Of a DNA stretch of 64,000 bases, positions 44,325-53,328 are shown in pieces. Origin of the DNA: Thiotrichales bacterium (GTDB lineage Bacteria > Pseudomonadota > Gammaproteobacteria > HK1); contig JAPOSC010000050.1 in NCBI GenBank assembly GCA_026709935.1, positions 1 to 64,000 of the forward strand, given 5' to 3'. The position numbers and the translations under genes are program-made. Every line of letters begins with the position of its first letter. Within the stretch, counting starts at the first letter, position 1. Under the pieces are notes generated by a model that searched no databases, was not told the origin of the DNA, and saw nothing but the letters and a program-made list of their open reading frames with translations.

Positions 44325-45311
44325 TCAGGATCGCCGCAGGCGCCGCCAGGTCGTCAAGAGCCGGCCGTAGAGCCCGTCTCCGGCCAGTAGCACGATGGCG
44401 ATGAAGATCAGGCCCATCACGAACTGCCAGTAGCTCGCGAGGTCGGCGGGCAGCCCGATCGCCTCCCAGAAGGCGCGGTGGGACAGCTCGTGGCGGAGCA
44501 GCACCATCACCACCGCGCCGAGCGCGGCGCCGACGAGGCTGCCCATGCCGCCGATGATGACCATGATCAGCACCTCGCCGGACACGGTCCAGAACCCGAG
44601 GTCCGGGGAGACGAAGCCGCTGTGCTGCGCGATGAGCGAGCCCGCAAATCCGCCGATGGCGCCGGCGAGCACGAAGGCGGCGAGCTTGTAGCGCGGAACG
44701 GGGCAGCCGAGCGCGCGCACCCGGCTCTCGTTGCGGTGGATAGCGACGAGCATCGCCCCGAATGGCGAACCCACCACCGTGCGGAGCAACGCCCAGACTC
44801 CGAACGCTGCGATCAGCGTCAGGGCGGAGAACACCTGCGGGTCGGTCGCGTCGAGGCCGATCATCGAGAGGTCGGGGCGCGGAATACCCGCCATGCCATC
44901 GTCCTTGCCGAACTCGCTCGCCTTGAAGAAGTAGGCGTAGACCATCTGGCCGAGCGCGAGGGTGATCATGATGAAGAACACGCCGCTCACCCGGATCACG
45001 AACACCCCGGCGACGGCCGCGAGCGCCGCGGCGCACCCCACCGCGGCGACGGTGGCGGCGGATACCGGCCAGCCGAAGAACACCGTACACGCGGCGGTGG
45101 CGTAGGCGCCGGCGGCGAAGAACGCGGCGTGCCCGAGCGAGACGAGGCCGGCGTAGCCGACGAGCAGATCCAGGCTCATCGCGAGAATCGCGTAGATGGC
45201 GATTTCGGCCAGCACCTCGTGGCGGAAGAAGTCTCCGCCGTACCACGCGACGCCGGCCGCGATCACGAGCGCGGCGGCGACGGGCAGGTGCAGCGGGTCG
45301 CGGCCGATCAT
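44325..45311 (-). CDS. livM: Branched-chain-type ABC transporter permease LivM
   Basis: This is an inner-membrane permease of 328 residues with eight to ten helices. The family stretch LLVGYAGLVSLGHAAFFAAG and the EAA-like IHRNESRVRALGCPVPRYKL are present, as is IIGGMGSLVGAALGA. It begins MIGRDPLHL. The frame remains open far upstream through the repeat element and livH, but without permease features. It is separated from livH by about 250 bases containing repeat copy C. Confidence 0.91.
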   Translation of the reverse strand: MIGRDPLHLPVAAALVIAAGVAWYGGDFFRHEVLAEIAIYAILAMSLDLLVGYAGLVSLGHAAFFAAGAYATAACTVFFGWPVSAATVAAVGCAAALAAVAGVFVIRVSGVFFIMITLALGQMVYAYFFKASEFGKDDGMAGIPRPDLSMIGLDATDPQVFSALTLIAAFGVWALLRTVVGSPFGAMLVAIHRNESRVRALGCPVPRYKLAAFVLAGAIGGFAGSLIAQHSGFVSPDLGFWTVSGEVLIMVIIGGMGSLVGAALGAVVMVLLRHELSHRAFWEAIGLPADLASYWQFVMGLIFIAIVLLAGDGLYGRLLTTWRRLRRS

Positions 45312-45435
45312 GGGATTCAGGGCGCCGAGCCCACCCCGCCGGAGCTGGAGCGATCCACGGTGTGCAAGGGCGACGTTACTGACGCGGGTTCGGAATGCAT
45401 GGCGGTCCGAGGGTCGCGAGATGGCTCCGGATCCA

Positions 45436-45552
45436 GCCATTCCCGCCAGACCGGAACCGGTTGCCGAAATCGCTCCGAATGGAAGCTCCGGAGGCTGAAA
45501 TCTCGCTGGAGTCGCATGGGGTGCAGGTCTCTCGGGCCGCCAGCAGGAATCG
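45436..45552 (+). repeat. Family-2 palindromic repeat, copy C
   Basis: It starts GCCATTCCCGCCAGACCGGAA and ends CCAGCAGGAATCGCTG, with CCGAAATCGCTCCGAA, AGCTCCGGAGG and CAGGTCTCTCGG between. It aligns end to end with copies A and E. It lies within the liv operon, between the livH stop and the livM start, so it is transcribed with the operon. Confidence 0.85.
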
Positions 45553-45562
45553 CTGCCCCGGA

Positions 45563-46441
45563 TCAGTGGGCCTGGCTGACCGGGAACAGTCCTTGGGGCC
45601 GCACGAGCAGGACTGCGGCCATCAGCGCGTAGATGGTGACCCGCGCGAGTTCCGGCGCCAGCACCTGCCCGTAGGTGTCGACCATGCCGATGACGAATGA
45701 GCCGACGACCGCGCCTTTCAGACTCCCCGGGCCGCCGACCACCACCACGATCAGGGTGAGGATCAGGATGGACATGTCCATGCCGGGGAAGATCGAGAAC
45801 ACGGGCGCCGACACCACGCCCGCGAGCCCGGCCAGCCAGCACCCGAGGCAGAACACGAGAAAGAACGCGCGCTCCACGTCGATCCCGAGCGCCGCGACCA
45901 TCCTCCGATCATCCACTCCGGCGCGCACCACGGCTCCGAGTCGGGTGCGCTCCAGCCCGAAATGGAGCGCGATCAGCACCGTGACGCCGAGCGCGATGAT
46001 GAACAGCCGGTAGGTGGGATAGATCTCTCCGAATACGGTCACGCTGCCGTCGAGCGCGGCCGGGATCGGGATGGTGTGGGGCAGCGCTCCCCAGACCATG
46101 CGCACCGCGTCGAAGCCGACGAAGATGAGACCGAAGGTGACCAGCACCTGCCGCATCGGGCTCTGGCGCTGCATGTGTCTGAGCAGCACCGCGTAGAACA
46201 CCGCGCCGATCAGCGCCACGCCGAGCGGGGCGAGGACGAGCGCGACCCAGTAGGAATCGAACCAGCGCACGCTGGACAGCGCGAGATACGCGCCCACCAT
46301 GTAGAGCGTCCCGTGTGCGAGGTTGATGAAGTTCATCATCCCGAACACCACCGACAGCCCGATCGAGAGCAGGAACAGCAGCATCGAGAGCTGCAACCCG
46401 TTCAGGGTCTGGACGATCAGGAAGCCGGGATCGAGCAGCAT
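45563..46441 (-). CDS. livH: Branched-chain-type ABC transporter permease LivH
   Basis: This is an inner-membrane permease of 292 residues with about eight helices. LivH features include LSIGLSVVFGMMNFINLAHG near the start and VVVVGGPGSLKGAVVGSF near the end. It follows the binding-protein gene, from which it is separated by a strong G:C hairpin. It forms the channel with LivM. Confidence 0.92.
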   Translation of the reverse strand: MLLDPGFLIVQTLNGLQLSMLLFLLSIGLSVVFGMMNFINLAHGTLYMVGAYLALSSVRWFDSYWVALVLAPLGVALIGAVFYAVLLRHMQRQSPMRQVLVTFGLIFVGFDAVRMVWGALPHTIPIPAALDGSVTVFGEIYPTYRLFIIALGVTVLIALHFGLERTRLGAVVRAGVDDRRMVAALGIDVERAFFLVFCLGCWLAGLAGVVSAPVFSIFPGMDMSILILTLIVVVVGGPGSLKGAVVGSFVIGMVDTYGQVLAPELARVTIYALMAAVLLVRPQGLFPVSQAH

Positions 46442-46470
46442 GGTGCGACCGGGCCGGGTGTTCGGGCCGA

Positions 46471-46497
46471 GCCCCCCTCCCGTTGCGGGAGGGGGGC
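46471..46497 (-). promoter_or_regulatory. Very strong G:C hairpin between the liv binding protein and livH
   Basis: GCCCCCCTCCC and GGGAGGGGGGC pair perfectly over 11 bp around a 5-base loop. It lies 18 bases after the binding-protein stop and 30 bases before the livH start. There is no T-tract. It is expected to lower expression of the permeases relative to the binding protein, or to protect the upstream message. Confidence 0.65.
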
Positions 46498-46514
46498 CGG
46501 AAACGCGGAAGCGT

Positions 46515-47699
46515 TCAGAGCGTGCAGCCGTTCGGCGGGTCCTGCACGGCCGGGAAGGTATGCCTGATCGCCGCCGCGACCGAGTCGCCCCGGGCCTCGA
46601 CCTGCGCCACGTAGATGTTCTGGATCACGTTGTTGGTCATCGGGTCGATCCGGAGCGGGCCGCGCGGCCCGGTGAATTCCACCGCGTGCATGGCCTTGAC
46701 GATTGCGGCCTTGTCGTCGGTGTTGCCGCCGGTCGCCTCCAGGGCAGAGACGATCAGGCGCGCGCTGTCATAGGCGGCGACGCCGAACTCCGAGCCGTCC
46801 CGCCCGTGCGCGGCGCGGAACTTCTCCTGCCACGCGTGGTTCTCCGGGGTGTCGATGGACGGGTAGTAGTTGAGCGCCCCGAGCGTGCCCACCGCGTCGG
46901 CGCCCTGCTTCTTCACGTAGAGGGCGGAGTTGAGCCAGCCGGCGCCCGAGAGCTGCACCTCGTCCTTCATGCCGAAGGCGGCCCACTCCTTCGCGAACTT
47001 GATGGCCGGTCCGCCCGCGAAGAAGACGAACACCGTGTCCGGGTCGGCGGCCTTCACCTGCGCGAGGTACGGACCGAAGTCCTTCGTCTCGCCGAGCGGG
47101 GGATACGCTTCGCCGACGATCCGGCCTCCGGACGCTTCGAACCCTTCCCGGAACGTGTCCATCATCTGGTGTCCGGCGGCGTAGTCGAACGCCATCAAGA
47201 ACGCCGTCCCGTATCCCTCGCCGGCCATCCACGGCCCCATGTCGCGCACGATCTGAGCGTTGGAGAACGAGGTGCGGACGATCCAGGGGCTGCACCGCTC
47301 GCCGGTGATGTCGACATTGCCGGCGTTGGTGACGATCAGTGGCGTCTCCGAGCCGTGCACGTAGTCGCGCACCGCGGCCAGCACCCCCGACGAGATGATG
47401 CCGACCACGAGATCCACCTTGTCGCGCAGGATGAGCTTCTTCACCGCCGCCAGGCCGGCGTTCGGCTTCGACTCGGTATCCGCCTTCACCAGCGTGATCC
47501 CGCGGTCCGCGACCTCACGGCCGAAGTCGTCGAAGCCCATCTCGATCGCCGCATCCTGATCCTTGCCCAGTCCGCCGAAGACGCCGGAGTAGGGCAGCAG
47601 CACTCCGATCTTGATGTCCGACTGCGCGTTCGCCGCTGCGGTCGTGCCTGCGAGCAACGCCGCGGCGAGCGCCGCGGCCATGATGCGTTTCCCGTTCAT
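46515..47699 (-). CDS. Branched-chain-type ABC transporter binding protein
   Basis: This is a type I periplasmic binding protein of 394 residues (Peripla_BP_6 type). The signal peptide MNGKRIMAAALAAALLAG ends near ANAQ at about residue 26, and the mature protein starts SDIKIGVLLPYSGVFGGLGKD. Further family landmarks are LILRDKVDLVVGIISSGVL and FLMAFDYAAGHQMMDTF. GGAGGGAGACAGGG precedes the ATG. It is first in the leftward liv-type operon. The ligand is not defined; this subgroup includes receptors for aromatic acids and amides as well as branched-chain amino acids. Confidence 0.9.
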   Translation of the reverse strand: MNGKRIMAAALAAALLAGTTAAANAQSDIKIGVLLPYSGVFGGLGKDQDAAIEMGFDDFGREVADRGITLVKADTESKPNAGLAAVKKLILRDKVDLVVGIISSGVLAAVRDYVHGSETPLIVTNAGNVDITGERCSPWIVRTSFSNAQIVRDMGPWMAGEGYGTAFLMAFDYAAGHQMMDTFREGFEASGGRIVGEAYPPLGETKDFGPYLAQVKAADPDTVFVFFAGGPAIKFAKEWAAFGMKDEVQLSGAGWLNSALYVKKQGADAVGTLGALNYYPSIDTPENHAWQEKFRAAHGRDGSEFGVAAYDSARLIVSALEATGGNTDDKAAIVKAMHAVEFTGPRGPLRIDPMTNNVIQNIYVAQVEARGDSVAAAIRHTFPAVQDPPNGCTL

Positions 47700-47777
47700 G
47701 ATCCCTGTCTCCCTCCGTTGCCGGCTCCGGGCCCGGCGGATGCCGGTGTGCCGATTCGGCATTTTCGCTCGCACGAC

Positions 47778-47873
47778 CGATGACGTGTCAAATGGATCCG
47801 GCACCGGGTCGATGGCGTGCCAAACGAGCCTGGCGCCCGGCCGATGGCGTGTCGAATGCACCCGGCGCCTGGC
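47778..47873. repeat. Three tandem 32-bp imperfect repeats
   Basis: Units start at 47778, 47810 and 47842, each reading CGATGRCGTG followed by CAAA/CGAA-type sequence and a CCGGCRCCxGG end. Units 2 and 3 are closest to one another. They lie upstream of the liv binding-protein gene in the 445-base divergent gap before the TrpB2-like gene, next to family-3 copy 2. They could be protein-binding sites or simple duplications. Confidence 0.6.
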
Positions 47874-47883
47874 CGTGCCTCGT

Positions 47884-47960
47884 TTTGAAACTCCGCCCGG
47901 TGTCTCCGGCCTGTATGCACGGGCTTTCCCGAGAGTTCAGGGATCGGAGTGAGACGCTCC
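47884..47960. repeat. Family-3 dispersed repeat, copy 2
   Basis: TTTTGAAACTCCGCCCGGTG, CCTGTATGCACGGG, CCGAGAGTTCAGGG and GTGAGACGCTCC match the copy at 9403-9480 in order and spacing. It lies in the divergent gap between the liv binding-protein gene and the TrpB2-like gene. The remaining bases of this gap hold no gene that I can support. Confidence 0.5.
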
Positions 47961-48144
47961 CCGGCGCTTTCCGGAATCGGCGGGTCGCGCGCGGCTCGGT
48001 CGATGTAATGTCGCGGTTGCGGATCGGCCGCCGCACCCGTCATCTGTTCCCGCGGACCGCGCCTGCGGGCGTACAGGCGCGCGTTGTGAAGTGGCGCCGG
48101 CTCGCTCAGAATCGAGCCCCCCGAACGATCAGGAAGCCACGACG

Positions 48145-49506
48145 ATGACCGACCCCACCAAGTACCTCCTCGACGAGGACGCCATTCCCTCCGCCTGGTA
48201 CAACCTCCAGGCCGACCTGCCCAGCCCGCCGCCGGCGGTGCTGCATCCCGGCACCCTGCAGCCGGTCGGCCCCGACGACCTCGCGCCGCTCTTCCCGATG
48301 GCGCTTATCGGGCAGGAGGTGTCCACGGAGCGCGAGATCGCGATCCCGGCGCCGGTGCGCGAGGCGTACCGGGCGTGGCGCCCGACGCCGCTCTATCGCG
48401 CCCGCCGGCTGGAACAGACACTCGGGACGCCCGCGCGCATCTACTACAAGTACGAAGGCGTGAGTCCCACCGGCAGCCACAAGCCGAACACCGCGGTCGC
48501 GCAGGCGTTCTACAACCGGGAGGAGGGAGTCACGCGCCTCGCTACCGAGACCGGGGCCGGGCAGTGGGGGTCGTCGCTCGCCTACGCGGCGGCGCTCTTC
48601 GGGCTGGAGGTCAAGGTGTACATGGTGCGGGTGAGCTTCGATCAGAAGCCGTACCGCAAGGCGATGATGGAGACCTACGGCGCGACCTGCGTCGCGAGCC
48701 CGAGCGAGGAGACCAACGCGGGGCGCGGGGTGCTGGCGGAGCATCCGGACAGCACCGGAAGCCTCGGTATCGCCATCAGTGAGGCGGTGGAGGACGCGGC
48801 CACGCGCGAGGACACGAAGTACTCGCTCGGCAGCGTGCTCAACCACGTGCTGATGCACCAGAGCGTGATCGGGCAGGAGGCGCTGGCGCAGTTCGAGCTG
48901 GCCGACGACTACCCGGACGTGGTCGTCGGATGCACCGGCGGCGGAAGCAACTTTGCGGGCATCGCGTTCCCGTTCATCGGCGCGAAGCTGCGCGGTGGTC
49001 GTGACCTGCGGGTGGTGGCGGTGGAGCCGGCGGCGTGTCCGTCCCTCACCCGGGGGAAGTACGCCTACGACTTCGGGGACACCGCGAAGATGACGCCGCT
49101 GGTGAAGATGCACACCCTCGGCTCGGCCTTCGTGCCGTCCGGGTTCCACGCCGGGGGGCTGCGGTATCACGGGATGGCGCCGCTGGTGAGCCACTGCGTG
49201 GCGCTCGACCTCGTCGAGCCGACCGCCTACACCCAGGCTGAATGCTTCGCCGCGGGGGTGGAGTTCGCCCGCGCCGAGAGCATCATTCCCGCCCCCGAGG
49301 CCACCCACGCGGTGAAGGGCGCGATGGTCGAGGCCCTGCGGTGCAAGGAGGAGGGCACGAGCCGCGCCATCCTCTTCAACCTCTGCGGGCACGGCCACTT
49401 CGACATGCAGGCGTACACCGACTACTTCGCCGGCAAGCTCGCGACCGACCGGTACGACGAGAGCGAGGTGGCGATGGCGCTTGCGGGGCTGCCGTCGGTG
49501 GCGTGA
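48145..49506 (+). CDS. TrpB2-type (tryptophan synthase beta-like) PLP enzyme
   Basis: This is a PLP enzyme of 453 residues. The cofactor lysine is in [14 protein letters not shown], the phosphate-binding loop is [13 protein letters not shown], and the closing residues of the TrpB2 group are GMAPLVSHC and [12 protein letters not shown]. TrpB2 proteins are longer than classical TrpB at the N-terminus, as here, and often act without TrpA. They make tryptophan from indole and serine or use other nucleophiles. No trpA or other trp gene lies nearby, so a salvage or alternative role is likely. The start [12 protein letters not shown] gives the usual length. Confidence 0.9.
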   Translation: MTDPTKYLLDEDAIPSAWYNLQADLPSPPPAVLHPGTLQPVGPDDLAPLFPMALIGQEVSTEREIAIPAPVREAYRAWRPTPLYRARRLEQTLGTPARIYYKYEGVSPTGSHKPNTAVAQAFYNREEGVTRLATETGAGQWGSSLAYAAALFGLEVKVYMVRVSFDQKPYRKAMMETYGATCVASPSEETNAGRGVLAEHPDSTGSLGIAISEAVEDAATREDTKYSLGSVLNHVLMHQSVIGQEALAQFELADDYPDVVVGCTGGGSNFAGIAFPFIGAKLRGGRDLRVVAVEPAACPSLTRGKYAYDFGDTAKMTPLVKMHTLGSAFVPSGFHAGGLRYHGMAPLVSHCVALDLVEPTAYTQAECFAAGVEFARAESIIPAPEATHAVKGAMVEALRCKEEGTSRAILFNLCGHGHFDMQAYTDYFAGKLATDRYDESEVAMALAGLPSVA

Positions 49507-49618
49507 GGAGAGCGAGCCGGGTGATCGAACCGGATCTCGATACTGTTGCACGACGGATACAGGCGAAAAAATAGTCGTTCATGTTCGAAGGAGCAGGCTC
49601 GGACGGAGGTATTGGTGT

Positions 49619-50233
49619 ATGGAAAAAGTTTTCATCTACTGGGACAACTCCAATATTTTCATCAGTGCCCAGGAAGTTGCCATCGAGCGGGAGGGGATGA
49701 CCGCTCGTCATCGGGTGCGGGTTCACTTCCGGAATTTGCTGGAGCTGGCTCACGCGGGACGGGAGATCGAGCACGCAATCGCGGTTGGCTCGATCCCCCC
49801 CGAATTGCGGCATGTATGGAATCGTCTCGAAAACGAAGGGGTTAACGTTCTGTTGCTGGAGCGCGGTGCGATGCAGGGTCGGGAGCAGGGCGTGGACCAG
49901 GCACTACAGACGGCGATGCTGCGCGATGCGTTCGATTACAACGGAAATCCGGGAATCGCGGTGCTGCTCACCGGCGACGGGAGCGGCTTTGCCGATGGAG
50001 TTGGTTTTCATGCAGATCTCGAACGCATGCACAAACGAGGATGGCGAATCGAGGTGCTGTCGTGGCGGCATAGCTGCAACCGCCGGATGCGTGAATGGGC
50101 GGACCAAAACGGCAAGTTCATTGCGCTGGACGACTTCTACGACAGCATTACGTTTCTGGAGCCGCCGGCGCCGGGACAACCGATTGCCGACCCGCGCCAT
50201 CCGATTCCGGTCGATCTGGACAGCCGTCCGTAA
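49619..50233 (+). CDS. NYN-domain (LabA/DUF88-like) protein
   Basis: This is a single-domain protein of 204 residues with a PIN-like nuclease fold. The first acidic residue is in FIYWDNSNIF (Asp9), followed by REQGVDQALQTAML (Asp) and VLLTGDGSGFADGV, where most relatives have GDSDF. NYN proteins are thought to bind or cut RNA. A GGAGG lies about ten bases before the ATG. The region around 49550-49650 is richer in A+T than its neighbours. No partner gene is apparent; it may be a solitary regulator or a piece of defence-related DNA. Confidence 0.8.
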   Translation: MEKVFIYWDNSNIFISAQEVAIEREGMTARHRVRVHFRNLLELAHAGREIEHAIAVGSIPPELRHVWNRLENEGVNVLLLERGAMQGREQGVDQALQTAMLRDAFDYNGNPGIAVLLTGDGSGFADGVGFHADLERMHKRGWRIEVLSWRHSCNRRMREWADQNGKFIALDDFYDSITFLEPPAPGQPIADPRHPIPVDLDSRP

Positions 50234-50417
50234 CGGTCCTGCACATCCCGACCGGACGGCCGCAGTGGCGTCGGCACCGGGAAGTTTCGCCGCAGTGCGG
50301 TATCGGGGCCGCTCCGTGCGCAGCTATGACTTCGCGTGTCAGCCGGACTCTACGAACCCATTTGTCGCCGGACAGCTATGGAACCCGATGCCGGTATACA
50401 TCACCGTCCGGCACGTT

Positions 50418-51569
50418 TCAGCCCACCACGAGGTCGAGGCTCGATCGACTGAGGCCCTCGCATCCGTCGGTGGTGACCAGCACCGAGTGGCCGAGGGTCA
50501 TGGCGCGGCCGGTGTCGGAGTTCATCACGATCATGTGCAGGAAGAACACGTTGCCGGCCCGCATCGGCAGAGGGTTCCCCTCGTGGAACATGGGCGGGTC
50601 GGCCCAGATCGGGTTGTAGACCGCGCCCATGCCGTAGCCGCAGGCGTGCAGGCGGTGTGCGCCGAGGCCCGCTGCGTCCAGCACCCGCGCGTGCGCGGCG
50701 AAGACATCCCCCATGGGCCGGGCCGGGCGGATCGCCTCCATGCAGGCATGGAGCGCATCGACGCAGGCGGCGTGCATGAAGACGTGCTCGGGATGGGCGC
50801 GTCCGGTGAGCAGGGTGCGCATCATCGCGGCGTGGTAGCGCCGATACGCGCCCGCGAACTCCAGGGTGAGCTGGTCCTCGGGGTCGAGGTGGCGACGGCC
50901 GCTGAAGTAGCGGCAGAGCAGCGCGCCCGGACCCGACCCGATGATGAACTCGTTGCCGGCATAGTCGCCGCCGCCGCGGAACACCGCCCCCTGCATGGCG
51001 GCGAGGATGTCGCCCTCGAAGGCGCCGGGGCGGGCGAGCCGGACCGCTTCGTCCCACGCATCGTCGGCGAGCGCCGCCGCGCGGCGGGCGTACTCGATCT
51101 CCCGCGGGCTCTTCACCGCGCGGAGTGCGTCGACCAGGGTCGAGGCATCGACGAGGGCGCAGCGTCCGGCGAGCTCCGCCTCCATCAGCCGCCAGTAGTG
51201 CGCCCTCAGCCCACAGGCATCGAGTTCCACCCCGAGCCTGGCGGCATCGAGCCCGAGATCGTCGAGCAGCGCCCGGAGGTCGCGGGCCGGGTTCATGCCC
51301 GCGGTGTCTTTCCAGATGCGGATGTCCTCGATGTTCGAGGTGTGGCGGGCCTGGCGGAGATCGGGGAGCCGGGTGAGCAGGGTCACCGCTCCGTCCGCGG
51401 TCACCACCAGGCACTGGAACAGGCTGAAGCCGAACGAATCGTAGCCGGTGAGCCAGTACATCGACTCCTGCTTGAAGCAGAGGAGCGCGTCGAGTCCAGC
51501 TTCGCGGATGGCGGCCGCGGCGCGCTCGCGGCGGCTGGTCATTTCCTCGGGGGTGAAGTGAACGGGCAT
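50418..51569 (-). CDS. M24 'pita-bread' family protein lacking metal ligands (creatinase-like)
   Basis: This is a protein of 383 residues with the two-domain layout of Xaa-Pro peptidases: an N-domain of about 130 residues starting ...GLDALLCFKQESMYWLTGYDSF, and a pita-bread catalytic domain. The five metal ligands of aminopeptidases appear replaced. The usual D-x-G...D-x-T-R-T region reads LEFAGAYRRYHAAMMRT, the metal His of GHGIG is Tyr in GYGMGAVYN, and the two late glutamates are missing in NVFFLHMIVM and LGHSVLVT. Creatinase is the known example of a metal-free enzyme of this fold, so hydrolysis of a C-N bond in a small guanidine- or amide-like compound is the best guess. A UbiD gene follows upstream on the same strand. 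Confidence 0.8.
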   Translation of the reverse strand: MPVHFTPEEMTSRRERAAAAIREAGLDALLCFKQESMYWLTGYDSFGFSLFQCLVVTADGAVTLLTRLPDLRQARHTSNIEDIRIWKDTAGMNPARDLRALLDDLGLDAARLGVELDACGLRAHYWRLMEAELAGRCALVDASTLVDALRAVKSPREIEYARRAAALADDAWDEAVRLARPGAFEGDILAAMQGAVFRGGGDYAGNEFIIGSGPGALLCRYFSGRRHLDPEDQLTLEFAGAYRRYHAAMMRTLLTGRAHPEHVFMHAACVDALHACMEAIRPARPMGDVFAAHARVLDAAGLGAHRLHACGYGMGAVYNPIWADPPMFHEGNPLPMRAGNVFFLHMIVMNSDTGRAMTLGHSVLVTTDGCEGLSRSSLDLVVG

Positions 51570-51708
51570 GGTATGTCCCTCCTCGTGAGACACGACCGCC
51601 TGCCGGCCATGCCGACTGCGCATCCGTGACTGGCGCCGTTCAGGTCCGGCGCCTTCGTGTTCGCACCGGGCCAGGACGTGTCGGGGCTGCGTCGCGCGGT
51701 GCCCCCTC

Positions 51709-53106
51709 TCAGCCCGTACCTCCCGCGTCGGCGCGAATCGTCGGGATGTCGATGTCGTGTCCGGCGAGGTCCACGCCGTCATATGCCGCGCGGTCGTACT
51801 CCGGGGTGGGCGGAAACGGGCGGCAGGCGTCGAACCCCACCTTGGCGCCGAGGTAGTCGGGAAAGCTGGGGTTCAGCCCGTGCCCGAACACGTTGTCGAT
51901 GCGCACGATACCGTGGGTCGGATCGAAGCGGGTGGCCATCGCCCACTCCACGTCCTTCGCATCGCGGATGTCGACATCGTCGTCGACCACGGTGACCATC
52001 TTGAGCGGCGGGAACGCGGCGAAGGCGGCGAGGATCGCCTGCTTGGACCAGCCGGCGCGCGTTTGCCGGATGGAGACGATGGCGTGGTAGAAGCCGCATC
52101 CTCCGTGGCTGAAGTAGACGTTGCACACCCCCGGTACCTGGCGCTGGAGCATGCCGAGGACGTTCGCTTCGCCGAGCAACCCCACCGAGTTCCAGACCTC
52201 CACCCCCGAGAGGATGGTCTGGAAGACGGGGTCCGGCCGGATGTGCATCGCCCGTACGTGGACCACGGGGCGGGGCGCGCGGCGCGCGTAGTAGCCGGTG
52301 ACCTCCGCGAACGGACCCTCCTCGCCGAGCTCCCCGGGCACCATCTCGCATTCGAACGCGTACATCGCGTTGGCGACCACATGCACCGGCAGCGTCTTGC
52401 CCTCGACGAGCTCGAGCGGGGCTTCGTGAAAGACGCTGGCGATGCCGAGTTCGTCGGTGTCTGCGGGGGCGGCTTCCGCCGGCGTCGCGGCCGCGAAGTG
52501 CAGCCCGGGTCCGACCCCGCAGTTGAGCGAAAACGCGAGCGTCTCGCCGCGCTCCCGGGCCTTGTCGAGGTAGAGCTCCAGGTGCCGTCCGGCGTCGATG
52601 TTGACGTGCAGGGTCTGCGCGTCGACCACCATGAAGCGCTGGATGGAGGCGTTGCGCACTCCGGTTTCGGGGTCGCGGGCAATGACGACGGCGGCGTCGA
52701 AATACGGGCCGCCGTCCTGTAGTGCGTGCACCGGGGCCGGAATGCGCCGCAGGTCCACTTTCGCGGACTGCCCCTCGTAGATCGGCCCGTGCTCGACCAT
52801 CACCGGCGGGACGGGCTGCGCCTGCCAGGCCTTGATGCACCCGGAGACGTACTGGGGGAGGGCGGGCTCGTCGCGCCGCATCAGCGCCGCGAGCAGCTCT
52901 CGCGACCAGTAGAGGCCGGTCAGTACCGGCGCGTCGTGCCCCTTGACGTTCTCGAAGAGCACCGCGCGGGGGCCGCCCTCGAAGCGGGCCGCGATCGCCG
53001 CGAGCTCCAGGTGGGGGTCCACTTCCGAACGCACCCTGATCAGGCGGCCGGTCGCGTCGAGATCCTCGACGATGGTCGCGAAATCGCTCAGCCGGTTTCC
53101 CGCCAT
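51709..53106 (-). CDS. UbiD-family prenyl-FMN-dependent decarboxylase
   Basis: This is an enzyme of 465 residues of the UbiD family, which reversibly decarboxylates aromatic or unsaturated acids using prenylated FMN. Family stretches include DPETGVRNASIQRFMVVDAQ, ECEMVPGELGEEGPFAEVTG (with active-site acidic residues) and VTVVDDDVDIRDAKDVEWAM. An excellent GGCGGAGG precedes the ATG at 53106; an in-frame upstream ATG would add 37 residues with no family match. UbiX elsewhere in the window can supply the cofactor. It is on the same strand as, and upstream of, the M24-like gene, so the two may form a catabolic operon. The acid substrate is unknown. Confidence 0.88.
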   Translation of the reverse strand: MAGNRLSDFATIVEDLDATGRLIRVRSEVDPHLELAAIAARFEGGPRAVLFENVKGHDAPVLTGLYWSRELLAALMRRDEPALPQYVSGCIKAWQAQPVPPVMVEHGPIYEGQSAKVDLRRIPAPVHALQDGGPYFDAAVVIARDPETGVRNASIQRFMVVDAQTLHVNIDAGRHLELYLDKARERGETLAFSLNCGVGPGLHFAAATPAEAAPADTDELGIASVFHEAPLELVEGKTLPVHVVANAMYAFECEMVPGELGEEGPFAEVTGYYARRAPRPVVHVRAMHIRPDPVFQTILSGVEVWNSVGLLGEANVLGMLQRQVPGVCNVYFSHGGCGFYHAIVSIRQTRAGWSKQAILAAFAAFPPLKMVTVVDDDVDIRDAKDVEWAMATRFDPTHGIVRIDNVFGHGLNPSFPDYLGAKVGFDACRPFPPTPEYDRAAYDGVDLAGHDIDIPTIRADAGGTG

Positions 53107-53328
53107 GTCGTTGCCTCCGCCGTGGTCGGACGCAGTGTAGCAGGCAGGCTCCCCGTGCATCGGCGTGCATCGGTGCGACGCAGGCTCTGACATACTCGCC
53201 GCCATGGCCGGGATCACGGGAGAGCGGTGGATGTCCGGGGGCCGGAGGCGATGGGATTGCCGCCCGGGCCGGGATAGCGGTTATCGCCGGCTCGACCGGC
53301 CGGACCTGACCGAGTTCGAGCGCCACAT

